Below, one piece after another: positions 1 to 9,966 of a stretch of DNA of 64,000 bases. Each line of letters starts with the position of its first letter. Positions within the stretch are counted from its first letter, which is position 1. A model generated the notes under the pieces. It saw only the letters and a list, made by a program, of their open reading frames with translations. It was not told where the DNA came from and did not search any database. The translations under genes and the position numbers were made by a program. The stretch is from an uncultured Alphaproteobacteria bacterium (GTDB lineage Bacteria; Pseudomonadota; Alphaproteobacteria; Thalassobaculales; Thalassobaculaceae): the NCBI GenBank assembly GCA_937776645.1, contig CALMRI010000009.1, positions 25,723-89,722 on the forward strand, given 5' to 3'.

Positions 1-1
1 C

Positions 2-967
2 ACAGAGGCCAACGAGGTAGCGCTGCGCATGGCGCGCTTCGCTACGGGCAAGCGCGGCTTGATCTGTACCGACGCCACCTATCATGGCAACAGTGAGTTG
101 GTCGGCGCCCTCACCCGTGTCGGCCAGCAACCAACGCCGAACCCTTCTGTCCGCAGCATACCCTTTCCCGAAAAATACCGCCCCATCGTCGCCGGCCTAA
201 GCGAGCACGAGTTGTGCGAGGCATATTTGGAGAATCTTGCGATCGCGATCGCCGACTTGCAGGCCTCCGGCGAGGGCGTCGCGGCGATGATCGTCTGCTC
301 TATCCTCGCCAACGAAGGCCTGCCCGATATTCCTACCGGCTTCATGGCCCGTGCCGAGGACATGGTGCGGGATGCCGGCGGCCTGATCATCGCTGACGAA
401 GTACAGGCCGGCTATGCCCGTACCGGCCATTGGTGGGGTTACGAGGTGACGGGCTTCACCCCCGACATCGTCGTCACCGGCAAGCCCATGGGCGCCGGCC
501 TGCCGCTGGCCGCCACCGCGGCGAGCCGTGCCCTGGTCGAGACCTTTCGGGCCAAGACACGCTACTTCAACACCTATGCCTCCTCGCCGCTGCAGGCCGC
601 GGTCGGCATGGCGGTGCTGGATGAGATCGAGCAACGGGACGTGCGCCGCAACGTCACCTCCGTCGGTGCTGCGCTGAAGGCCGCACTCACACAGCGCAAG
701 GGCACCAGCGATACGATTGGCGACGTGCGCGGCCACGGCCTGTTCCTCGGCGTCGAGATGGTCGACCCGGCGGACGCCTGCACCCGACCTGGACCTGGCC
801 AAAGACGGGTGATCAATCGGCTGAAGGACAAGGGCTTCCTGACCAGCAATGCCGGCGCCTTCGCCAACGTCGTGAAGATCCGGCCGCCGCTGATCTTTTC
901 AGCGAAGCCGCAGCCGCCGCATTCCTGGATCGCCTGGGACGAAACAATCGCCGAACTCGCGGGATGA
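2..967 (+). CDS. Class III PLP-dependent aminotransferase, C-terminal part (5' end outside window)
   Basis: The reading frame is open from base 2 and starts inside the family motif TEANEVALRMAR (usually G-S/T-E-A-N-E-x-A), so roughly the first third lies upstream. The PLP lysine is in VTGKPMGAGLPL, and DEVQAGYARTG carries the cofactor-ring aspartate. Family members transfer an amino group from an amino acid or amine to a keto acid. The end is odd: after KIRPPLIFS the frame reads KPQPPHSW, whereas the neighbouring frame gives the expected FSEAAAAAFLDRL before DETIAELAG resumes. This suggests two compensating indels near 899 and 945. The stop overlaps the start of the following phosphotransferase (ATGA at 964-967), so the two were translationally coupled. 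Aminotransferase-kinase pairs are known in amino-alcohol phosphate metabolism. The exact substrate is not clear. Confidence 0.85.
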   Translation, partial: TEANEVALRMARFATGKRGLICTDATYHGNSELVGALTRVGQQPTPNPSVRSIPFPEKYRPIVAGLSEHELCEAYLENLAIAIADLQASGEGVAAMIVCSILANEGLPDIPTGFMARAEDMVRDAGGLIIADEVQAGYARTGHWWGYEVTGFTPDIVVTGKPMGAGLPLAATAASRALVETFRAKTRYFNTYASSPLQAAVGMAVLDEIEQRDVRRNVTSVGAALKAALTQRKGTSDTIGDVRGHGLFLGVEMVDPADACTRPGPGQRRVINRLKDKGFLTSNAGAFANVVKIRPPLIFSAKPQPPHSWIAWDETIAELAG

Positions 968-1985
968 CCACGGACGCAGCGAGACCAATACACAGGCCAG
1001 GCCTATGCACGCGGCCGCCCGCCGGGCCCTCGTCGACGTTCGGCGTCGAGCCCGCCGACCTACGCATTTCATCCGTCTGAGCCGAGAACGTCACCTTCCG
1101 CGCGACCGATGCGCGAGACGGATCGCCGCTCGTCCTCCGGCTGCACCGCCCCGGGTACCACGACATCGTTGCCCTGCGATCGGAGCACATCTGGACCCGC
1201 GCCCTTGGTCCAGGCCGGCATAGCGGCACCCGGAACCGCTTCTGACGCGGGCGGGCGAAAACTTCGCCCAGGTCGAAATCGCCTCAACAGGGGAACAGCG
1301 GTGGGCTGGACTTGCGCGTTGGTTGGAAGGTGAACTGCTTGCCGATGTGGTCGCGCGTAAATCCGACCCAGCCGCCAACGCCGGCGATTTCGCAAAATGG
1401 GCGCGATCATGGCGGCGATGCATAACCAGGCGACCGACTGGACGCCGCCCGCCGGTTTCCAGCGGCATAGGCTCGATGCCGACGGGTTGATGGGGCTCGA
1501 GCCGTTTTGGGGCCCGTTCTGGGACCAGGCCATGCTCTCCCCCGCCGAACGCACCATGCTGCTGGATACGCGAGATCGGCTGCATGCGGCGCTCACTCGC
1601 TACGGCAAGGCGACCCGAACATTCAGCATGATTCATGCGGACTTGCATCCGCGCAACGTGCTGATCGATGGAGCAAGGATGGCGGTGATCGATTTCGACG
1701 ATTCCGGGTTCGGATGGCATCAGTACGATCTCGCGGCGGCCCTTAACGGCTATCGGGATCATCCCGACTTTGTCGTATTTCGTGACGCCTGCATAGCGTG
1801 GCTACCAGTCCGTGCGCCGGATCTCGGGCGCGGACCTAGCGTTGCTGCCGATGTTTCTGCTGATCCGCGACATGGCGCATTTGGGTTGGTACCACGAGCG
1901 CCCGGAATTGGCGCGGTCGTCGGTGCTTTCGCGAGCAAAGGAGCGGGCCTGTTCAAGAGCGGCGGACTTCGAGCCACTGATCTGA
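964..1985 (+). pseudogene. APH-family phosphotransferase (aminoglycoside/hydroxylysine-kinase type), broken
   Basis: The start ATG overlaps the stop of the aminotransferase. Conserved pieces appear in order but in different frames: FGVEPADLRISSV, an in-frame TGA at 1078-1080, AENVTFRATDARDG, LRLHRPGYHDIVALRSE, then after a shift near 1210-1245 GENFAQVEIAS and RWAGLARWLEGELL. Another shift near 1400 leads to MIHADLHPRNVLID (catalytic loop H-x-D-x-x-x-x-N) and VIDFDDSGFGWHQYDLA (metal-binding D). A last shift near 1800 precedes LLPMFLLIRDMAHLGWYHERPE and the true stop at 1983-1985. Intact members phosphorylate small hydroxylated amines or act as kinases. With one stop and at least three frameshifts the gene is dead, unless the sequence here is poor. 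Confidence 0.8.
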
Positions 1986-2033
1986 AGCGTGCTCTATTTC
2001 AATGGGATAGGGCATCTTTACATCTCTTGGCCA

Positions 2034-2217
2034 ATCGGCCGACCCGGGCGGATTGTACGCGATGCATGGCGCCCACGGTGGCCTGCCCTGGTCGGCGCTC
2101 GCAAAGCCGGCGATCGACCTGGCGCGCGACGGCTTTCTCGCCACCCACGCCTACCGCCATTATGCGGGTTTGAGTCTCGACAAGTTGCAGGTCGATCCGA
2201 TCAGCCGCATCGTCTAG
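2034..2217 (+). pseudogene. Gamma-glutamyltransferase fragment
   Basis: One frame reads ADPGGLYAMHGAHGGLPWSALAKPAIDLARDGF, the conserved N-terminal-subunit region of gamma-glutamyltranspeptidases (…GLPW..L..PAI.LA..GF…), and stops at 2215-2217. No start, signal peptide or catalytic Thr region is present, so only about 60 of some 550 residues remain. It lies between the broken phosphotransferase and the minus-strand reductase, which supports a decayed stretch from about 1.0 to 2.3 kb. Confidence 0.6.
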
Positions 2218-2321
2218 CTGGATTGACGCGGCGCGACGCCGTCACCCGGGTCCCGCTGGACCGTGCCGACGATCAAGCGGCTCTTAGACCTTCGGGGTGG
2301 TCTCGTCGCTTCGGGTGGCGA

Positions 2322-3266
2322 TCACCGCAGATAATGCGACTCCTTGCCTTTCACCACCGCGACCAGCGTCTGATTAATCGGCGTCGCGATGCCATGCTCA
2401 CGGCCGAGCCGGACCACGGCGCCGGCGATGGTGTCGATCTCGGTCGGCCGTTCCTTCAACAGATCGGTACAGAGGCTGGATTTGCTGGCGCCGGTGCCCT
2501 CAGGGCTGATCAGCGGGGCCAGGATCTCCTGCTTCTCGGTGTCGGTGATAGGGATGCCCTCGGCAGCGGCTACCAATGCCGCTTCCTCCATGGCCCCGAT
2601 GCACACTGCCTTCAGCTCGGGGATGGCCATCATCTGCTGGGAGTTCAGGTTGGTAGAGCCCGAGGCGGCGCTGAGCGCGACATTGGCCAGATATTTCTTC
2701 CACATCATCTTGCGCAGTTCACCGCTTGCATGGGTTTCCAGGCCGGCGGCGGTAAACGCCTCGGCGATCCGTTCGGCCCGCGCTGACAGGCCACCCTCCA
2801 GCTCGCCAATGTAGGACGGAAGGTCACTGTAATTGTGCACGACCCCCGGCCGGATGACCATGGCGCCCTGGGCGGTCAGCCCGCCCAGTACCCGCTCGAT
2901 ACCGATGGTCGAGCCGATATTTTCTTCGTTGCCGAGGCCGTTCTGAAAGCTGATCGCCACGGTATCTGGCCCGAACAACCCACGCGCCGCCTGGACCGCC
3001 TCTATTGTGTGCATCGCCTTGGTCTGGACGATCACCACATCGACCGGCCCGACACTGGCGGCATCGGTAGTCGCGGTGATCGCAATGGAGCGCTCGCCGC
3101 CATGGCCGGTCATCGCGAGGCCGTGCTGGTTGATGGCGTTGACATGCTCACTCCAGCGGTCGATCAAGGTGACGTTAAGGCCGCCCTGGCGCAGCAAGCC
3201 GCCAAACAGGCCGCCAATCGCACCGGCGCCGACAACCGCGATCTTGGGCCAGTAAGGGGATATCAT
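2322..3266 (-). CDS. 2-dehydropantoate 2-reductase family oxidoreductase
   Basis: The 314-residue protein begins with an NAD(P)-binding Rossmann motif, IAVVGAGAIGGLFGGLLRQGG (residues 9-29). It continues with VDVVIVQTKAMHT and the FQNGLGNEE segment typical of ketopantoate reductases. The C-terminal domain has RKMMWKKYLANVALSA with the family lysine. The length matches the family (about 300-320). PanE reduces 2-dehydropantoate to pantoate, but many catabolic clusters carry paralogues of unknown substrate. The setting here next to a CoA-transferase argues against a simple pantothenate role. The divergent gap 3267-3444 must hold promoters for both neighbours. Confidence 0.85.
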   Translation of the reverse strand: MISPYWPKIAVVGAGAIGGLFGGLLRQGGLNVTLIDRWSEHVNAINQHGLAMTGHGGERSIAITATTDAASVGPVDVVIVQTKAMHTIEAVQAARGLFGPDTVAISFQNGLGNEENIGSTIGIERVLGGLTAQGAMVIRPGVVHNYSDLPSYIGELEGGLSARAERIAEAFTAAGLETHASGELRKMMWKKYLANVALSAASGSTNLNSQQMMAIPELKAVCIGAMEEAALVAAAEGIPITDTEKQEILAPLISPEGTGASKSSLCTDLLKERPTEIDTIAGAVVRLGREHGIATPINQTLVAVVKGKESHYLR

Positions 3267-3444
3267 TGGTGTCTACTCCGTCAGTATGGCCGTTATGTGT
3301 TATCGCCCTTATGCCAGCATACGAGCATCACCAGGTCACTTGAAATCAACCGCATTCTCGCCTAGCACCAGAACCCATGTTTCATAGCCCCGTCTCGCCC
3401 AATAGCAGTGCTGCTTCTAGCCACATCGGTAGGACTGACCCGCG

Positions 3445-4980
3445 ATGATAAATGACAGCAAGATTATGGATGCCGATAGTGCCGCGGCTTTGGTTGGCGA
3501 TGGTGCAACCGTCGGCTTGATCGGCGGCGGCGGCGGCTTGCTTGAGGCTGATGCTATAATGGCGGCGATCGAGAGCCGGTTTCTCGGCGGCGACGGTCCT
3601 CGGGATCTGACCCTGGTACATGCTCTGGGGATTGGTGATCGGGACAAGCGCGGCCTCAACCGGTTTGCTCATGAAGGCATGGTGCGAAAGGTGATAGGCG
3701 GTCACTGGGTTTGGTCTCCACGAATGCAGGCGCTGGCCAAGGACGAGAAGATCGAGGCCTATGTCCTGCCCGGCGGTGTGGTCATGCAGCAATGGCGCGA
3801 GATCGGTGCCAAGCGGCCGGGCCTGACCACCCATGTAGGCCTCGGGACCTTCGTTGACCCCCGCTTCGGCGGCGGCCGGATGAACGAAAGCGCCAAGGAT
3901 GATCTGGTCGAATTGGTTGAGATCGATGGCCGTGAATGGCTGCGATATCGGCCGTTTCCAGTGGATATCGGGATCATTCGGGGCAGTTTTGCCGACCCGG
4001 ACGGTAACATTAGCTTGGCCCAGGAAGCCGCCACATTGGATGTCTATGCGCTTGCCATGGCGGCGCATAATTGTGGCGGCAAGGTTATCGCTCAGGTGCG
4101 CCACGTGGTACCGCGCGGTGGTATCTCGGCCAACTTGGTGCGGATCCCCGGCGCCATCGTTGATGTCGTCGTCGTCGCCCCTGATCAACCGTTGAGCCAC
4201 GAGGTCTTTCACGACCCGACCCTGACCGGCGAATCCTGGGGTGCCCCCGAGCCGGTTGGAGCTATCGGATTGACCGATCGCACTGCGATTGCCCGACGTG
4301 CAGCGGCGGAATTGTCCGATGGCGTGGTGATCAATTACGGTTTTGGGATCCCCGACGCGGTGGCCAAGATTGCCGCCGCCCGTGGCGATGCCGGGAAATA
4401 CTACCAAACCATCGAGCATGGCACCTATGGCGGTACCCTGCTGGGGGGTACCTCCTTCGGCTATGCCCGTTATGCCACGGCGATGATCGATGCCCCCTCG
4501 CAGTTTGACTTCTATTCGGGTGGCGGGCTCGACATGGCCTTTCTCGGTATGGGTGAATTGGACGCTGAAGGCAGCGTTAATGTATCCAAGTTGGGCGGGG
4601 TGACAGTCGGGCCGGGAGGCTTTATCGACATCGCCCAGAATGCCCGAAAGGTGGTGTTCTGCGGCACCTTCGAGGCCAAGGGGGTAAAGCTGTCGATCGG
4701 TGGTGGCCGGTTGCTCATCGAACGGCATGGCGCTGTGCGCAAGATGGTACCGGCGGTCGATCAGATTACCTTCAGCGGCCCGCAGGCGATTAAATCTGGC
4801 CAGGAAGTGATCTATGTCACCGAACGCGCGGTGTTCCGCCTGACACCCGCAGGTCTGGTCCTAGCCGAGGTCGCGCCGGGCGTCGATGTGAAGGCCGACG
4901 TGCTTGAACGCATGGGCTTCGAGCCGTTGATTCCGTCAGTCCCAAAGATAATGGATGGTAGTTTCTTCACCGAAGGGTGA
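3445..4980 (+). CDS. Family I acyl-CoA:acetate/3-ketoacid CoA-transferase, fused alpha-beta
   Basis: The 511-residue protein fuses both CoA-transferase subunits in one chain, as in E. coli YdiF. The N-terminal domain contains a glycine-rich GLIGGGGGLLEAD loop. The C-terminal domain has YQTIEHGTYGG, where Glu at about residue 324 is the expected catalytic residue that forms the glutamyl-CoA thioester. Later GPGGFIDIAQNA and KVVFCGTFEAKG are typical of the beta domain. It would move CoA between a short-chain acyl-CoA and an acid such as acetate. The substrate cannot be read from sequence. The downstream 4981-5069 gap is strikingly AT-rich compared with its surroundings. Confidence 0.88.
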   Translation: MINDSKIMDADSAAALVGDGATVGLIGGGGGLLEADAIMAAIESRFLGGDGPRDLTLVHALGIGDRDKRGLNRFAHEGMVRKVIGGHWVWSPRMQALAKDEKIEAYVLPGGVVMQQWREIGAKRPGLTTHVGLGTFVDPRFGGGRMNESAKDDLVELVEIDGREWLRYRPFPVDIGIIRGSFADPDGNISLAQEAATLDVYALAMAAHNCGGKVIAQVRHVVPRGGISANLVRIPGAIVDVVVVAPDQPLSHEVFHDPTLTGESWGAPEPVGAIGLTDRTAIARRAAAELSDGVVINYGFGIPDAVAKIAAARGDAGKYYQTIEHGTYGGTLLGGTSFGYARYATAMIDAPSQFDFYSGGGLDMAFLGMGELDAEGSVNVSKLGGVTVGPGGFIDIAQNARKVVFCGTFEAKGVKLSIGGGRLLIERHGAVRKMVPAVDQITFSGPQAIKSGQEVIYVTERAVFRLTPAGLVLAEVAPGVDVKADVLERMGFEPLIPSVPKIMDGSFFTEG

Positions 4981-5069
4981 CGGGGTTTCGGAAAAATAAT
5001 TTATAATGAAAGTAACAATAAGAAATATTTTTCAGTTAATTAAATAATTATATGAATGTATTAAGTTAA

Positions 5070-5948
5070 TTATCTTTCTACCGTTTCCGCCTCGATCTGA
5101 TAATGTCCGTCGAGGCCGATGAGGTCTTCGATCTGCTGGCGCACCCGGACCATGTCGGCTGGTGACAGGCCGGCGAAATCACCGGTTTCACGCAACTCCC
5201 TCAGCATGTCACGTTGGGCGGCGAAGGCGGCGGCGAGTACGACCTGGGCGTCGATGCACATCACATAGCCCATGTCCTTCAGCTCTTGTCGCGAGAACAG
5301 CGGCCGGCCATCACGGTTGCCCCGGCTCTGCACATAAACCAGGGGCACGTCGCAGACCTCGGGCGCGCGGGCCGCCTCTTCCAGGGATCGGGGGAACAGC
5401 AACCCCATATCGGCGCCGGCCTCGGCGGCGCGGTTGATCCTCCCCGACGCATCCTCAAGCCCCAACTCGCGGCAGGTGTCCGAGCGGGCGATGATCAGGA
5501 AATCGGCATCGACTTCATCGCGGGCCCGGCAGGCATAGCGGATCTTGGTGGCGAACTCCTCGGGACTGATCGCGTGCACCTGGTACTTGTGATAATGGGC
5601 GCGCTTGGGGAACAATTGGTCTTCGATATGCACACCGGCGATCCCGGCGCGGGCGAATTCACGCACCGTGCGCATGGTGTGTAGCGGCTCGCCAAATCCA
5701 GCGCCGGCATCGGCCAATACTGGGATCGTCACCGCCGCTGCCGCCTCACCGGCGATTGCCACCTGCTCGGTCATCGTTAATAAAGGCTCCGACGTCGTCT
5801 TCGTACCACCGGAGACATAGCCACCAACATAAGTTGCCTCAAAGCCGGCCTGCTGTACCAGTCGGGCGGTAATCGGGTCATAGACCGACGGGAGATGCAG
5901 GAACGTGCCGGACTTGATCAGTGCGCGCAGGGCGGCGGTGGGGGACAT
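5070..5948 (-). CDS. Isocitrate lyase/PEP mutase superfamily protein
   Basis: I place the start at 5948 (MSPTAALRALIKSG), because homologous sequence begins there and a GGAG lies just upstream. An in-frame ATG at 6122 gives only unrelated leader sequence. The 292-residue protein has PVLADAGAGFGEP (metal-binding D80 region) and VHIEDQLFPKRAHYH. In methylisocitrate and isocitrate lyases the last motif is K-K/R-C-G/S-H. Here Ala replaces the catalytic Cys (residues 115-118 KRAH), so C-C lyase activity of the usual type is unlikely. Relatives lacking this Cys include oxaloacetate decarboxylases and PEP-mutase-like enzymes. The gene is divergent from hyuA. Confidence 0.82.
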   Translation of the reverse strand: MSPTAALRALIKSGTFLHLPSVYDPITARLVQQAGFEATYVGGYVSGGTKTTSEPLLTMTEQVAIAGEAAAAVTIPVLADAGAGFGEPLHTMRTVREFARAGIAGVHIEDQLFPKRAHYHKYQVHAISPEEFATKIRYACRARDEVDADFLIIARSDTCRELGLEDASGRINRAAEAGADMGLLFPRSLEEAARAPEVCDVPLVYVQSRGNRDGRPLFSRQELKDMGYVMCIDAQVVLAAAFAAQRDMLRELRETGDFAGLSPADMVRVRQQIEDLIGLDGHYQIEAETVER

Positions 5949-6156
5949 GGGGAGGTCTCCGATGTGAGGGATGTGGTACAGTATGTCGACCAGAGGCCAT
6001 CTGCACCAGCGGCGGGAAACGAGGGGCGTCCGCAGGGCCATTAGGCCAAGAGCCCGGTTCAGCAGCACGCGGGTATCGTGCCCCTGGCGTCGCGCATCGC
6101 TTGCCGTCGGCGTCAACATCACTACCCTGGCGGTTTAAAAGCAAAGGGAACCTGGC

Positions 6157-8265
6157 ATGATCCGCGTCGCATTTGACATCGGCGGAACTTTTACCGACTT
6201 CGTGCTTCACGATGATCGCGGCGCGACCCATTTCCTGAAGATACCTAGCACGCAGCGGGATCCGGGAGAGGCGGTGATGCGCGGGTTGGAGACCCTGCTG
6301 GCGAGGGCGGGGATCGACGCCGGCGCGGTCGGCGGGATCCTGCACGCGACCACCGTTGCCACCAATGCGGTGCTAGAACGCAAGGGCGCTGCGACCGGTC
6401 TGATCACCACCGAGGGTTTTCGCGACGTGCTGATCATTGGCCGGCAAAAACGTTATGAAACCTACGATCTTTATATCAACAAGCCCACCCCGCTGGTGCA
6501 ACGCCGGCATATCGCCGAGGTTGATGAGCGGATGGATTTCGACGGTTCGGTGGTTACCGAACTGGGCGCGGCCTCGGTCGAGCGGGCGATTGACGCAATG
6601 GTTGCTTCGGGTCGCGAAACGGTGGCGGTGGCGCTGTTACATGCCTATGCGAATCCGGCGCATGAGCAGGCGATCCGAGCCCGCATTGCTGAGCGGGCGC
6701 CGCATTTGTCGGTCTCGATTTCCTCGGAGGTTTCGCCGAAATTTCGCGAGTATGAGCGCACGAACACTACTGTCGCCAATGCCTATGTCAAACCCATTGT
6801 CAGCCGTTATATAGCCAACCTTGAGCAGGCGCTGGCGGCGCGGGGCTTTCAAAATGAGCTGTTCGTGATGCAATCCAGCGGCGGGTTAGTCTCGACCGAT
6901 ATTGCCCGTGATTACCCGATCCGGATCATCGAGTCCGGGCCGGCGGCGGGCGTGCTGATGGGCGCCACGGTCGGCACCAGCGAAGCGGCAGATCACGTCA
7001 TTACCTTCGACATGGGCGGCACCACGGCCAAGCTTGGTGCGGTCGATTGCGGGGTGCCGGCGATCATGCCAAGCTTTGAAATCGGCCATGTCCGTTACAA
7101 AAAGGGCAGCGGTCTGCCGGTTAATATTCCCGCCGTCGAATTGTTGGAGATCGGCGCTGGCGGCGGTTCCATCGCGGCTGTTGAGATGGGGATGGTCGTT
7201 GTCGGCCCGGAAAGCGCCGGTGCTGATCCCGGACCGATCTGCTATCGCCAGGGCGGCACCAGGCCGACCATTACCGATGCGAATGTGGTGCTCGGTTATA
7301 TCGCGCCGGATTGGTTCAACGCGGGGGCGATGACCTTGGATGCTGAGGCGGCGCGCGCCGGGATTGCAGCGGAGATCGGCGCTCCACTTGGCCTGGAGGC
7401 GGGGGAGGCGGCATGGGGCATTCATCTGGTGGCGACCGCAGCGATGGAAAACGCCATGCGCATCGTCTCGGTTGAGCAGGGCCGCGATCCGCGCCTCTAT
7501 GCCATGGTCGCTTTTGGCGGCGCCGGCCCGCTGCATGCGGCCAGGTTGGCCCGATTAATAGGCATACCCAAGGTGATCGTACCGCATGGGGCTGGTGTCG
7601 GTTCGGCCATCGGGTTGCTGGAGGCCGCGCCCAGGATAGATGTTTCAGCGACCCGAGTGATGCAGCTTGATAGAAATGCTTTTAAGACGATAGCTGAAGT
7701 TTATGATGGGCTGCAGGCGCGCGCGGTGGCGGATGTGCGGCGGCTGGGCGCGACCGCCGAGCCGGTCTGGTCGCGCCATGCCTATATGCGCTATGCGGGG
7801 CAGGGCTTTGAGGTTCATGTAGACCTTCCTGCCGGCCCGATCGGCGCCGGCTATGGCGAGGCGGCAATTGACGCGTTCAACCGCGCCTATCACCGCAAAC
7901 ACAAGTTCCTCGACCCCGATGCGGTGATCGAGGCGGTGGACTGGACCCTGGTTGCGACAGTGCCGGCCGGTGATCGCGGCGCCGGTGGCATGGGTATTGG
8001 TATCGGGCAAAGTGGGGATGAGGCGCCAGATGAGCGTCGAATCCGTCCCCTGACCCGCATGGCCTGGTTCCCTGAGGCCGGAGGCTATACTGAGACCCGG
8101 ATCCTGACCCGCCGGGATCTGATCGATGGCGCGGCGATTGCCGGTCCGGCGATTATCGAGGACCCGGATAGCACTACCGTGGTGCTACCGGGCGACCTCG
8201 CCCGGATTAGCGCGGCGGGGCATCTTATTATCGAAATATCTGAAGGCGAACAAAGCGTTGGGTAA
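6157..8265 (+). CDS. hyuA: Hydantoinase/oxoprolinase subunit A (N-methylhydantoinase A family)
   Basis: The 702-residue protein starts IRVAFDIGGTFTDFVLHD, the ATP-binding phosphate-1 motif of the family. It continues through HATTVATNAVLERKGA, EYERTNTTVANAYV, ESGPAAGVLMGA, TFDMGGTTAKLG and FGGAGPLHAARLA, all in the expected order and at normal length. HyuA with HyuB hydrolyses a cyclic amide (hydantoin, N-methylhydantoin or 5-oxoproline) with ATP. Only 15 nt separate it from hyuB, so they form an operon. The precise substrate is unresolved. The cluster neighbours (CoA-transferase, PEP-mutase-like enzyme, box genes) suggest a catabolic region. Confidence 0.92.
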   Translation: MIRVAFDIGGTFTDFVLHDDRGATHFLKIPSTQRDPGEAVMRGLETLLARAGIDAGAVGGILHATTVATNAVLERKGAATGLITTEGFRDVLIIGRQKRYETYDLYINKPTPLVQRRHIAEVDERMDFDGSVVTELGAASVERAIDAMVASGRETVAVALLHAYANPAHEQAIRARIAERAPHLSVSISSEVSPKFREYERTNTTVANAYVKPIVSRYIANLEQALAARGFQNELFVMQSSGGLVSTDIARDYPIRIIESGPAAGVLMGATVGTSEAADHVITFDMGGTTAKLGAVDCGVPAIMPSFEIGHVRYKKGSGLPVNIPAVELLEIGAGGGSIAAVEMGMVVVGPESAGADPGPICYRQGGTRPTITDANVVLGYIAPDWFNAGAMTLDAEAARAGIAAEIGAPLGLEAGEAAWGIHLVATAAMENAMRIVSVEQGRDPRLYAMVAFGGAGPLHAARLARLIGIPKVIVPHGAGVGSAIGLLEAAPRIDVSATRVMQLDRNAFKTIAEVYDGLQARAVADVRRLGATAEPVWSRHAYMRYAGQGFEVHVDLPAGPIGAGYGEAAIDAFNRAYHRKHKFLDPDAVIEAVDWTLVATVPAGDRGAGGMGIGIGQSGDEAPDERRIRPLTRMAWFPEAGGYTETRILTRRDLIDGAAIAGPAIIEDPDSTTVVLPGDLARISAAGHLIIEISEGEQSVG

Positions 8266-8280
8266 TCTGGAGGAACGGAA

Positions 8281-9955
8281 ATGAACGCGTCCGGGACTGT
8301 CGACCCGATCACTCTGACGGTGATCTGGAACACCATGCTCTCGATCGCCGAGGAGCTTGGCACGACTCTGCGCCACACCGCATTTTCCGAGGGGGTGCGC
8401 GAGGGGGATGATTTTTCCACGGCATTATTTGACGCCAATGCCCTAATGGTGGCGCAGGGAAATTTCAGCCCCGGCCACCTCGGCGCCATGCCGACTTGCG
8501 TGAAACTGGCGCTGGAGTATTTTCCGCCAAATTCGCTAAAACCTGGGGATTCCATCCTGCTCAACGATTCCTTCATAGGCTCGGGCCACTTTCCGGATAC
8601 TTTTCAGATCATGCCGGTATTCGTCGAGGCGCGGCTGGTTGGCTATGTCGCCTGCTCGGCGCATCAGGTCGATATGGGCGGCGCGGCGCCGGGCTCGCAG
8701 AAGGTCCACGGGGTTACCGAATCGTTTCAGGAAGGGCTCCGGATCCTGCCGGTGCGCTTTGTCCGCGAAGGAACGATCGACGAGGATATTTTACGCATCG
8801 TGCTGGGCAATGTGCGGATGCCAGATAAGGTGCGCGGCGACCTTTTGGCGCAGCATACCGCTAATCTCACCGCTTATGGCCGGCTCGAGGCGATGTTCCG
8901 GGACTATGGCGCCGAGACCATCGAGACGGCCTATAAAGCGATTCTCGACCGCTCCGAAGCGGCGATGCGCGCGGCCTTGGCCAAGGTGCCGGCGGGGACT
9001 TATAGTTTCGAGGATTGCCTGGATGATTACGGCCCCGGAACCGAGCCGGTAAGGATGGCTGTCGACATCACCTTTGACGGCAAGGGCGCGGTCGAGTTGG
9101 ACTTTTCGCGCTCCTCCGATCAGGTGCCGGCCGCGATCAATTCTTACATCAATTATACCCGCGCCTATGCGTTGTTCGCGATCAAGGTTTTCTGCGATGC
9201 TCGGCAACCGCAGACCGAGGGCGCGATGCGTCCGGTCACCATCACCGCGCGGCAAGGATGCTTCTTTAATCCTAGGTTTCCCGCGCCTTCCGGCGGTCGG
9301 GCGATCCTACAAATCCGCATCTTCGACACCATCAACGGCGCCATGGCCCAGGCCCTCCCGGAGCGCGCGATGGGCGCGTTTTCGCATTGGTCAAATCCGA
9401 ATATCGGTGGCGTCGACGAGCGCACTGGCAAGCCTTTCGTGATGTATGACCTGGGCTTGGCCGGTTACGGTGGTCGCCATGGCGAGGATGGGCCGGAGGC
9501 GATGACCCCGGTGATGAATTGCACCAATATCCCGGTCGAGGTGCATGAGACCCACAACCCGGTCCGGGTGCGGCGGATGGCGCTTTTGCCGGACACCGGT
9601 GGGGCCGGCCAATGGCGCGGCGGCTGCGGCATGCTGAAAGAGATCGAGGTGTTGGCCGCTAGGGCCGTGCTCTCGCATCTCGGGGACCGGCACAAGGTCC
9701 AACCCTATGGAATTTTTGGTGGAAAGCCTGGCGCGCTGGCCGAAAGTAATCTTTATCGCGGGAACCAGAAGCTGGCCCTGCACTCCAAAGAAACGCGTGA
9801 TCTTGAACAGGGTGACGTGCTGAGTTTCAACGCTGTCTGGGGCTGGCGGCTATGGCCCGCCGGAGCGGCGTGACCCTGCGGCGATCGAAGAGGATCTCGC
9901 CGACGGCTATGTCTCGGCGGCGGCGGCGGAACGGGATTACGGATATCGACCTTAA
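8281..9955 (+). CDS. hyuB: Hydantoinase/oxoprolinase subunit B, with a terminal frameshift
   Basis: It follows hyuA with a GGAGG ribosome site. Family landmarks include DPITLTVIWNTMLSIAEELG, EGDDFSTALFD, FSPGHLGAMP, DSILLNDSFIGSGHFPD and NPVRVRRMALLPDTGGAGQWRGG. The uninterrupted frame ends at 9873 (530 aa), but the normal family ending GGYGPPERRDP...DGYVSAAAAERDYGYRP is found one frame over and stops at 9953-9955. One inserted T near 9841-9845 (GGC-T-GGC) explains this. Corrected length is 557 residues, normal for HyuB. The frame loss removes only about 30 residues, so even a real lesion might be tolerated. Confidence 0.9.
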
Positions 9956-9966
9956 AAGAGGCAATA

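Noticed and set aside
3382..4728. Long minus-strand open frame opposite the CoA-transferase (448 codons)
   Set aside because: The plus-strand frame has full CoA-transferase homology; the antisense frame has none.
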